64,000 bases of DNA from contig CM067365.1 of assembly GCA_034401795.1 (NCBI GenBank), positions 16,545,166 through 16,609,165 on the forward strand. The letters run 5' to 3'. Each line of letters opens with the position of its first letter. The stretch's first letter is position 1. A program made the position numbers and the translations under genes. Shown here piece by piece: positions 55,980 to 64,000 of the stretch. Under the pieces are notes generated by a model that made no database searches, was not told the DNA's origin, and saw nothing but the letters and a program-made list of their open reading frames with translations. This DNA comes from Chaetoderma sp. LZ-2023a (Eukaryota; Mollusca; Caudofoveata; Chaetodermatida; Chaetodermatidae).

Positions 55980-56920
55980 TCAGAGACATAAGAGGTTATG
56001 TGTCTATTGGACATGGGGGCCCAAGTTTCTACAATTGTAGTCATTCTTAAAAAAAATACTTGTCAGGTAATAATGATTTAGTTAATGTGAATGATTATAT
56101 AAATATCTACGGAGCTAATGGCCTGGATATTCCGTATGTGGGCTATGCAGAATTCGACCTGACAGTTAATGGAAGAAAGTTTAACAAAATTAGATTTATG
56201 ATTGTGAAAGATCCTGTTAATCAGGAAATGCAGAATAGAAATCAACAAGTTCCGGGTGTAATCCGATGAAATATATTTAGAGATATTAAGAAGTTAAATG
56301 TCAGTGTTACATTTTATACTCAATGGAGTCAAATTTTAGCTATGTATGAGGAAGTTAGAACTGTCACAACTCAGAGCACAGAGCAGTGTTACAGAGATCG
56401 TGTTCGGGTAGCTACTAATAAGCCATTACTGATTCCAGCATGGTCATTGCTCACTGTAGAATGTCGTACACAGCCGTCAGCTACAAAGTATGCAGCCGTG
56501 GTCGAGGAAAATAACATTCCATTACCAAATGGACTTCGTTTAGGACCAAGCTGTGTGACAGTTGATAGCAGTGGTAATATTCCTGTGCAAGTTGGTAATT
56601 TTAGTGACAATGATATGTATCTACAACCTAAATTTCCCATTGGACTTTTAACAGCAGCTACACCTGAATTCAATGTTAGTGTTGTTAAAGTGGGTTCTTG
56701 CGAGATTGAAGTTAGTACAAATGTAAAGCCTGTTCAGACACAGTGTGTTGAAAATTTACTTTCCAAAATGAATGTTAACAATTCAATTGGAGATGTTCAC
56801 CGGACCAAATTGCAAGCAGTTATTGATAAGCACAAGCATGTTTTCAGTACATCTGAGCATGATATTGGTTTTTGTGATTTAATAGAACATCAACACAACA
56901 GACAATGTACCTGTTAAAGA
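55980..56920 (+). pseudogene. Gypsy-2 protease and linker
   Basis: LLDMGAQVSTIVVIL near 56005 is the aspartic protease signature in which D-T/S-G has become D-M-G. The flap and core continue in 56060-56269 (DIPYVGYAEFDLTVNGRKFN). Frame 56342-56917 (191 residues) is the segment between protease and RT (RVRVATNKPLLIPAWSLLTV, DNDMYLQPKFPIGLLT, VIDKHKHVFSTSEHDIGF), a usual gypsy linker. Confidence 0.8.
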
Positions 56921-57660
56921 TGGATACCTCCGCATATGTGGACAGAGGTCAGACATTATTTGAAAAAAGCGCTTGATACATGAGTAATTCAAGAAGCATC
57001 AAGTCCATATGTATCCCCTGTGGTGCTAGTGTGTAAAAAGGATGGTCGGTTGCGCCTGTGCTGCGACTACAGAGCCTGAATAATAAAACATGTAAAGATG
57101 CATATCCACTTCCTAGGATAGAGGAGGCTCTGGATGTACTGAAAGGAGCTAAGTATTTTTGTAGTTTGGATCTGGCTCATGGATTTAACCAGATTCCTGT
57201 TGCCAAGGAGGATGTTGAGAAGACAGCATTTCGTGTGGGAACAGGTGGGCTTTTTGAATATCGCTGCATGCCATTTGGTTTAACCAGAGTCCCGGGTACA
57301 TTCATGCGTCTGGACAAACCTTTTGGGGACCAGAATTTTCAGACGATACTGATCTACCTGGATGATATTCTTGTATTTGGTTCAACTGCAGAAGAAACCC
57401 TTGAACACTTTGAGAAGGTTTAAACTAGACTCTCGAATGCTAATTTAAAAGTAAAGCCTGAAAAGTGCCAGTTGTTCAAAGAAAAGTTGCGTTACCCTGG
57501 ACATATTGTTTCTAATGAAGGAATAACACCAGACCCAGACAAGATAGCCACCATTAAAGAGTGGCCCATACCAAAAACTGAAACTGAACTAAGGGGTTTC
57601 ATCGGCTTGGCTGGTTATTATAGATGATTTGTATCAGGTTTTGGCAAGATTGCAGCACCA
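56918..57660 (+). pseudogene. Gypsy-2 reverse transcriptase
   Basis: WTEVRHYLKKALDT, a stop, then VIQEASSPYVSPVVLVCKKD and RLRLCCDYRA; after a frameshift near 57075 LNNKTCKDAYPLPRIEEALD, YFCSLDLAHGFNQIPVAKED (motif A), FEYRCMPFGLTRVPGTFMRL, ILIYLDDILVFG (YLDD intact), a stop at 57421, VKPEKCQLFKEKLRYPGHIV and PKTETELRGFIGLAGYYR. Frame 57058-57423 alone carries the palm. Confidence 0.9.
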
Positions 57661-58290
57661 CTGCATGCCTTGTTGAACGGGCCAAAGAATGGAAAGCATT
57701 GTAAAAGACATCCGCTTGGAATTGGTGCCTGGGATCACCATTGTGATGATGCTTTTGAACTACTGAAGGAGAAGCTAACAACAGCACCAGTTCTGAGATA
57801 TCCTCATTTTACTAGGCCTTATATACTGGAAGTAGATGCAAGCCATATGGGCTTGGGTGTAGTAGTGTCACAAAATCAAGAACATGGATGTGCTGTTTTA
57901 AGTTATGCAAGTCGATCACTGAGAGACCATGAACGAAACATGGACAATTATAGCAGCAGGAAACTGTAGCTAGTAGCATTAAAATGGGCAGTAGTCGAAA
58001 AGTACAGAGACTTGTTAATTGGTGCAGAATGTTTAGTTTACACAGACAATTATCCTCTAAGTTACCGTCAAAGCACTGCAAAGTTAGATGCTACAGAAGT
58101 ATGATGGGTTGGTGAGTTAGCTAACTTTAATCTTACCATCAAACACAGATCAGGAAAAGTGATCAGAAATGCAGATTCTCTAAGTCGTAAAATTGAACAT
58201 GCCCCCAGAAACAGCATATCTAGAAGAGTCAAATGTGCGAGCATCTTTGTCACCATCTGTGACTGCTTCTGCTCTTTTTCCTAATGAATT
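57661..58290 (+). pseudogene. Gypsy-2 RNase H
   Basis: WDHHCDDAFELLKEKLTTAP, LRYPHFTRPYILEVDASHMG (first Asp), LSYASRSLRDHERNMDNYSS, a stop at 57967, then LVALKWAVVEKYRDLLIGAE (Glu lost or shifted), LVYTDNYPLSYRQSTAKLDA, IKHRSGKVIRNADSLSR. Stops interrupt it at three places. Confidence 0.88.
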
Positions 58291-58377
58291 AAGACACTAT
58301 ATCTGATGTGATCACCTTAACATGGAGTGAGGAGATAGATGCTATTCCCCGATGGACAGTGCCTGTAGCACCACAGA

Positions 58378-59338
58378 TTGCATATTCCAGATCTCCAGAT
58401 GAACTGGCAGCACTCCAGGCTGCAGATCCGTGTATTGGTAGTGTTGTATTTTTGGACCAAGGGGTTCATTAAAAAAATGTCACTGAAGAAGGAATGTAGT
58501 GATGTACGGAAACTGGGTCTCAGTCGTTCATGGCACAGATTCACAATGGAAAACAATGTTTTATTTAGGTCAGTGGTGGATTGTGGTAGAGGTGTGAAAC
58601 AAGTTGTACTTCCGGTTTCTCTTAAGGAAGAAGTACTGAAAGCAACTCATGACAACATGGGACACCAAGGACCTGAGCGTACTTTCTGGCTTATCCAAAG
58701 CAGATGCTATTGGGTTGGTATGGCGAGTGATGTGAAAACCTATTGTGATTCGTGTAAGAGGTGTATGTTATCCAAAGAGAATAAACATGTGCATACAACA
58801 ATAGGTTCTGTCAGTGCAAAAAGACCATTAGATATCCTAGCGATTGATTTTACGTTACTTGAGCCTGGAATGAATAATGTGGAGAATGTGCTAGTCATTA
58901 CAGTGTATACAAAGTTTACCCAAGCATTTCCCACATGAGATCAAACTGCTAGAACTGTTGCGCAAGTTTTAGTGAAAGAGTGGTTTGTTAAATATGGTGT
59001 TCCCAGAAGATTGCATTATGACCAAGGCCAAAATTTTGAAGGTAATGTTGTCAAATCTCTGTGCAAGATCTGTGGTGTAACTAAAACTAGTACTGTACTT
59101 TACCATCCGTGGGGTAACTCTAATTGTAAACGTTTTAATAGAACTCTCCACAATCTTCTCAAATCACTCTAATAGGAAAAGAAACGTAAATGGCCTGAAA
59201 TGTTACCAGAATTATTGTATGCATAGAAGAAGAAGAAGATGCTACCACATGTTACTCACCATATTATCTGTTCTTTGGTAGGAAACCAAGACTACCAGTA
59301 GATACTACTCTTGGAATTCAAGAGGAGGATCACCATGG
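58378..59338 (+). pseudogene. Gypsy-2 integrase
   Basis: Frame 58378-58938 has the zinc finger ATHDNMGHQGPERTFWLIQS then YCDSCKRCMLSKEN (H-H-C-C), followed by RPLDILAIDFTLLEP (first catalytic Asp) and NVLVITVYTKFTQAFPT. After a stop at 58936, frame 58972-59172 holds YGVPRRLHYDQGQNFEGNVV (second Asp) and HPWGNSNCKRFNRTLHNLLK, where the expected VERFNRTL Glu is replaced by Lys. LFFGRKPRLPVDTTLG at 59268-59320 is the C-terminal domain. Integration activity is therefore lost. Confidence 0.9.
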
Positions 59339-59965
59339 TGAGTGGATGTTGGAACACGCTTATCATCAATATGGAGGTCAAATACGCCGGCCCACTTCCC
59401 TACTGTTAGCAGATCTTTGGGATCAACCCAGGAGTTCAGGACAGCTAAAATAAGAGGACTCTTGGTCTGATCGAAGGGTAGACTACGTGCCCTGTCCTGG
59501 GCACGGTCAATCTTTGTAATATGGTCCATGGAAGCCAGTATTTCGCATCAGATGGATAATGTTGATGTAATGAAGCACTCTTTGATTGAAGATGTGCTCA
59601 ATTACTTCCTTCTGACCCTCGGCCAACCCATCCTGAGCACCTGTGGGATGTCTGGCGTTATGGGTCTCGGTGGCGCTGAACCCCTCTCAGAAGTAATCTG
59701 TGTCTCCATCTGTAGGGCATCCGCCAGATGGCACTCATCATCAGTCTGGCAGTCAAATATGCTGGCTCACTTCCATACTGTTAGTAGATCTTTGGGATCA
59801 ACCCTAACCATCTGGAGAGCTAGAATAACAGGACTCTTGGTCTGATCGATGGGTAGGCTGAGTGCCTTGTCATGGGCACTGTCAAACTTCTTGGAGTATC
59901 TAAGCCAGGAGTTCCTTTGCCCTATGAGCTAGTGTAATCTGTTCCATGGAAGCTAGTATCTCACA
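59325..59965 (-). pseudogene. Unidentified protein-like sequence, duplicated in tandem (410-bp offset)
   Basis: Two minus-strand segments encode the same motif. One is MDHITKIDRAQDRARSLPFD, QTKSPLILAVLNSWVDPKDL, LTVGKWAGVFDLH (59535-59330). The other is CEILASMEQITLAHRAKELL, then after stops KFDSAHDKALSLPIDQTKSP, VILALQMVRVDPKDLLTVWK (59950-59750). Differences fall largely on silent or conservative positions, which suggests it once coded. No family recognised. Gypsy-2 ends directly beside it. Confidence 0.5.
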
Positions 59966-59974
59966 TCCGACAGT

Positions 59975-60591
59975 ATGTACAATATTCAGATGGAGTGGTT
60001 GAACCCGCGACCTCGCATCACACCATGGGAGGACTGCCTGACAGCCATTCGATCCTGTATTCATGATGGGAACCCTCTCTCCAGGGCTGGGAAGTACATC
60101 AACTTCACGATCTCGGGACAGATCCACAAGATTAGGAGCATGGTATTGAAGTTCAAGATTGAGAGCTCCACAGCGAAGGATGTAGAGCTCCCACAGGTTG
60201 TGAGCAGGTGGGAGATTATGCAGAATAACCCGACCGTGGACATCACATACATGAATGATGAGTACCGAGTCCTGGCTCAACTGGCTCGAGGACCTAGCCT
60301 CTATGCGAAGGGAAAAGGGTACTACGCTCTTGGGTGTAATGACGGATTCACAGTATTCAGCTTACAGGCGAATGTAAAGATGCCTCTCTACTGGAGAACA
60401 CACATGTGAACCCGACCATGATGCGTGCCAAGATGTCCCTCCGGGTGTACACAGAGCATCTCGCTGATGTATTGATGACTTCTCCACGACCACATGTACG
60501 GCATCATGACAACGACCAAGAGTTGAAACAAGTGGGATCTAAACAGTCGGTCTGGGATCAGTTATATTTAAATGTAACTAGTTACAGTTAG
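59975..60591 (+). CDS. Hypothetical protein (144 aa, probably longer with one frameshift)
   Basis: The frame 59975-60409 starts near MEWLNPRPRITPWEDCLTAI and includes YINFTISGQIHKIRSMVLKF, YALGCNDGFTVFSLQANVKM. It appears to continue after a one-base shift at 60405 with NPTMMRAKMSLRVYTEHLAD. Beta-strand-rich in appearance, no signal peptide or membrane segment, no family recognised. It is cut by the GTTAC-rich repeat near 60548. It could be part of a large DNA transposon or virus-like element, but no hallmark gene is seen. Confidence 0.4.
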
Positions 60592-61077
60592 ATTCGACTA
60601 TACAAGTTACAGTTACGGCTACATTTGTTGTAACTAGTTACATTTTAGTTACTTTGCATTATGTAGTTAAAGTTACATTCTAGTTACAGTAGTTACTTTG
60701 CCTGATAATTATTACAAAGAACTCTAACATGTCCTCATAAAAAGTGCATGCGGTCAACTAATTTGAGATGTAAAATAGAAACAAAATACCACTATAACCA
60801 CTGATATAATATACTGACAAAACTGGATTCATTTTATCCTGATATGGATCTAAATCTGATGAATCTTTAAAACAATGTGACTGAATTTTGTTACCAACAC
60901 AAGCAATAAGACATTTCATTCAACTTATATCCAAAATAATAAGATGCTTTCATTATAATAAATGTGTAAAGATGTGCATATATATTTCTTCCTCTAATCC
61001 TCTCAACCATGCAGGCCAGACATACATTAAGCATCATGGTTTGGATACAATAAATATTACTACTACTTTAATTAGCC

Positions 61078-61170
61078 TTGCACGATTATGGGATTAAATA
61101 AAAAATTACGATTATTTTTTAAAATGTGAATTTATATGTTTAAAAATTAAATAATCGAATAATCATGAAT
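61078..61170. repeat. hAT-like 'ttgcacgattat' fragment
   Basis: The stretch cttgcacgattatgggatta...aaataatcgaataatcatga resembles the termini of the hAT-like insert at 35950-37504. Confidence 0.5.
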
Positions 61171-61244
61171 AATTCTACTGCATAAAACATTTCAAAACCT
61201 ACATTTTAATTACTTTTTAATGCGATTGTTTACGATAATGTACA

Positions 61245-61325
61245 TTTTGCTCAGCAAATGCATGCCCATTTGCAGGCCAAGAGAAACCCATTTTTGGAAA
61301 TGTATCAATAGAATGCCTGTGAATG
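61245..61325. repeat. Half copy of family A MITE
   Basis: The arm cccatttgcaggccaagaga, cccatttttggaaatgtatc, aatagaatgcctgtg is present; the second arm is missing. Confidence 0.6.
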
Positions 61326-61985
61326 CTCGCCGGGTAGTGTCGGGCTGTTCCGGTGTAGTATGTCAACTCGCCGCGCCGCAAGTGCACGACGAGTGATGAC
61401 GCTGGTTAGCATCTGGTCTTGGGGTGACGGACCTTGTACGAGAATGTCCTGCGGGAAACAAAAACCAGCTCCTAAGGCCGGTGGAACTCAATCGTTCCGG
61501 TGGGGCTGTGCGACCATCGTCGCGAACATTTAACACAACTGTCTCATCCCACGAGTTTGTGTCACCAGTATGCCTGCCCATAGCAATTTCGTGATCTATG
61601 GACTTACAAGATTTGATTTGGTGACCTAAGAATATAAGTCTATACAATGAGTTTACCTAAACAATTATAAGTATGCTAGATAACGCTACATTAAGAGCAT
61701 ACGAAAATACGAGACATAGAGACAGGTAGATGAACTTTTAAACATGGGGCTCCCGGAGGTACCACACAGACTCGTAGGTCAGCAGAGGTATCCCCGCAAG
61801 CGAGGCTCCCATACACGAGACTTAACTATTTAACTTAATATAAGCTATTATACCTCTAAGCTGAAAGGAAGAAGGTTATCTAGGACGAAAAGTGATGTGT
61901 CTCACGCGGGCACTACTCCTAGTGCAAGTTTTGGGTGAGGAGTATTATCCTGGCGTGGACCGTCGTCGCTGAATCCTTGAAAGCC
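61326..61985. other. GC-richer segment of unknown nature
   Basis: This 650-base stretch differs in composition from its AT-rich surroundings (gccgggtagtgtcgggctg, gtccgtcaccccaagaccag on the minus strand). A 94-residue minus-strand frame (61647-61363, with HTGDTNSWDETVVLNVRDDG) has no domain I recognise. It might be the 5' end of a truncated LINE. Confidence 0.3.
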
Positions 61986-62014
61986 ATTGCTGCGATAGCT
62001 ACATGTATCAACGG

Positions 62015-62370
62015 GTTTGAGTGAAATTAGTTTTTAAATGTTCAACAGCTTTCACTAGTGTTGATGTTCTACGATAAGATAATTTGTTGTTTTTTTAGAA
62101 ATCTTACTGGAAACTGTTGCCACCATGGGGCAACAACAGTTTCTAATGAAATTAGCTTCAAAATTGTCATCAGCTTTGACATATGCTTGACTTAACAAAG
62201 CAACTTAAATATTTTGAAAATAACGTTTTACTTTTATCTGTTGAAATAACAAATTCATTCAGATTAGATAATCTGCTGCATAGACTAATTTTATTGAAAA
62301 CTGTAATGCTTCATATGGCAGTAACACTACAGGTTTTTCCAGTCAAATTTATTTCAAGATATTAAACAGT
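62015..62370. repeat. Family B hairpins, two or three fragments
   Basis: Fragments: 62020-62055 (gtgaaattagtttttaaatg, ttcaacagct), 62095-62165 (tactggaaactgttgccacc, atggggcaacaacagtttct) and 62325-62375 (aggtttttccagtcaaattt, atttcaagatattaaacag). Confidence 0.65.
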
Positions 62371-62599
62371 TTCCAGTACACTAGTCTCATACAGCTAGCC
62401 CGTCCAACATATTTAAATTTGCCACTGTTCTTTGATCTTTATCAGCTCACCTATGTGTGAATTGACCTTAGCTAGAGTACAATTACTGAGCAATGATGTC
62501 CTAAGCCGGCCTAACAATAGCATATAAAGAAAAGAATAGGACATGCTGTTAACACACACTGTGGGAGATTTGAACTTTCTTTACAATTTAACTTTTAGA

Positions 62600-62828
62600 G
62601 TTTTTAATTCATTGGACAGACAGGGCTTCTACAATGGCATTGAGAAATATCAATTTGCAGACAAAGATACGATTATTTTTTTAATGTACCATTGAAATGG
62701 CTGGCTCGATAACCAAGCCAGTCTTTCCAGTGGTACATTTTCAAAAATATGATCATGGTATGGAAATTGACATTTTCTAAGAGAAAATTTTAATTTTTAG
62801 GAACAAATTTGAGCATTAAAAGGTAACT
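62600..62828. repeat. Family A foldback MITE
   Basis: The arms atatcaatttgcagacaaag and atcatggtatggaaattgac flank the stem ggctggctcgataaccaagc, cagtctttccagtgg. It ends caaatttgagcattaaaagg. Confidence 0.8.
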
Positions 62829-62929
62829 GTTAATTCTATAATTATTTAGTAAGAACTAACGTAGTTAACTACAAAAGATGTATACGATTTTGACTAAGGG
62901 TTGATACTACCTGATGTAGAAATCAATTA

Positions 62930-63015
62930 TTTTGAAAAGTTTACCACTGAAATGACTGGACCCCTGGCATCAACATCTTCCAGCAAAATTAGTTGCAATA
63001 TATTGAACAGCTTAC
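62930..63015. repeat. Chimeric family A/B fragment
   Basis: The left arm (attttgaaaagtttaccact, gaaatgactgg) is family A; the right arm (ttccagcaaaattagttgca, atatattgaacagc) is family B. Confidence 0.55.
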
Positions 63016-63239
63016 CTGATTACGCTGAAATTAGGATGTCGGAGTGACACATGTATAAGAGTAGCTTTGCTACAAATAAGGAAATCATAAAACATTTGGT
63101 AGAAAAGCTTGAAATGTAACTTAAAAGTAACTCAAATTTCCGTTACTTTTGCAATGTTACATTTAAGTTACTGGAACTGAAAAAAGTTACTTCAGTTACA
63201 TGAAATATGTAACTAAGTTACAGTTACCCAAACCTTGAT

Positions 63240-64000
63240 AAACAGCAGATCCTACACGTGAAGTGAGAGCACCAGCAGGTCCAGGCCACAGTCTTACCTC
63301 GAGTAGAGGTGACATTACAGCGAGGTGTTTGAGACTGTGTTGTTGTGGCGGTCCTGGTTCAGAATGGAGGAGCAGTCCAGGAAGTCAAGTAGCTAGATGA
63401 CTTCAAATCTGTGGTGGCGGGGATAATGTCCTCAGTGAGGTATGTGTCCTGGCTGGTGTCTGTCTCTACCGACAGAAAATAGTCCTGCGCACTTCTGCGC
63501 CTGACCAGTGGACATGACGATCTCCAGTTAGCTGTCGACGGTCAATGCCATCTCGGGGGTAGGGACATCACGCAACCAGCTCAACTTTCACATGGGGAAG
63601 CTAGTAGCGGGCACTCGCTCGGTCATAGTGAGTGCTGTACTTCGGCTACACCACAGTTGGCTTCTCGCAGAATGTGGATATTCAGCTTGAACTTGTGTAA
63701 AGCATAACTCCCGTTGTTCCAGCTATCACAGACCCTGCTCCGAGTACCACTACTATGACCTCCGCCATCTTCTGGCATGTTGATGCCTCACAGTCGAGGA
63801 TTGGCTCTGACTGCTTTACATGCTGCTAGCACTCGTTGAAACTGTCATCTTTCTCCGCGATATGTTGAGTAGCCTGAGCCCTTTGTTGCCATTGGTGTGC
63901 CTCCTGTTGGCGCATGTGTTCGAGCACCTTGCTGTACTAAAACTTTTCCTTGGACAGCTTGTACATCATCTGGTTACGGTGTTTTCGCTCCATTTCAGCT
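63240..64000 (-). pseudogene. Degraded protein-like region, minus strand, family unknown
   Basis: From the right edge the minus strand reads MERKHRNQMMYKLSKEKF, a stop, EHMRQQEAHQWQQRAQATQH (Gln-rich helix), a stop, KMAEVIVVVLGAGSVIAGTT, GVMLYTS (a likely single transmembrane helix). Further down come TERVPATSFP and QDYFLSVETDTSQDTYLTED, IIPATTDLKSSSYLTSWTAP, separated by stops and frameshifts. The GC content and codon pattern look coding. It probably belongs with the unidentified block at 59.3-60.6 kb. Confidence 0.4.

Larger units (their letters stand above)
54984..59338 (+). mobile_element. Gypsy-2: Ty3/gypsy retrotransposon, gag to integrase, inactivated
   Basis: The order is gag, CCHC knuckle, protease, RT, RNase H, integrase zinc finger and DDE core, the Ty3/gypsy order. 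LTRs were not found at either end. The element is broken by more than ten stops or frameshifts, and three active-site boxes are altered (protease DMG, integrase Glu lost, others intact). Coding stops being recognisable at 59338 (integrase C-terminus LFFGRKPRLPVDTTLG). Confidence 0.88.
60548..63235. mobile_element. Possible DNA transposon with GTTAC-rich ends, filled with other repeats
   Basis: The left end (60548-60705) repeats gtaactagttacagtta and gttacattttagttac; the right end (63105-63232) repeats gttacatttaagttactgg and taactaagttacagttaccc. Both ends are rich in the same units in both orientations, so they can pair. No transposase frame and no clear target duplication. Protein-like sequence lies on both outer sides. 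Confidence 0.45.

Noticed and set aside
59528-59845. 105-codon plus-strand frame
   Set aside because: The minus strand of the same interval shows duplicated, conserved peptide motifs; the plus frame is a mirror of it.

Overview
The window looks like animal nuclear DNA, most likely from a marine mollusc and plausibly a bivalve. Only one host gene is recognisable. It is split into short exons by long, repeat-filled introns, and its protein reads as kinesin-1 heavy chain. Two further signs fit a mollusc: a dispersed element whose ends read like GAGGCCCAAGGGGCCT and GGCCAGGTGAGCTAA, which I recall as common in bivalve transcripts, and abundant CR1/L2-like LINE, Ty3/gypsy and DIRS elements. The species is inference.

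Host gene (minus strand, 42381 down to 3391). Eight exons encode the first 237 residues of the kinesin-1 motor domain (711 coding bases over 39 kb), including the P-loop, switch I and switch II. All seven splice junctions between them keep the frame. The gene continues off the left edge; no ninth exon was found in bases 1-3390.

Introns. Introns 3-7 are small and carry microsatellites and foldback elements. Intron 2 (7509-21972) holds a multi-unit 'AAGATGGCCGCC' repeat family, a SINE-like copy, tandem repeats, and a dense run of TTAA-flanked hairpin MITEs (13.8-18.0 kb). Intron 1 (22061-42255) holds a truncated Ty3/gypsy element with an unusual SGNH/GDSL-like ORF upstream of gag (23.2-27.9 kb), then a degenerate DIRS-type tyrosine-recombinase retroelement (28.76-38.73 kb) with inverted repeats, whose gag is interrupted by a 1.56-kb non-autonomous hAT-like insertion. 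A TIR-bearing MITE starts 22 bp upstream of the kinesin ATG.

Right part (42.9-64 kb). This is transposon on transposon. It contains a LINE 3' fragment (minus); a LINE with endonuclease and RT (plus) split by a 3.87-kb insertion flanked by CAGAC; two LINE fragments meeting tail to tail; and a second Ty3/gypsy element (55.0-59.3 kb) with gag, protease, RT, RNase H and integrase, all broken by stops. Finally there are unidentified protein-like blocks at 59.3-60.6 and 63.3-64.0 kb, separated by a nest of MITEs with GTTAC-rich ends. Apart from kinesin, every recognisable coding region is mobile-element derived and most are visibly inactivated.
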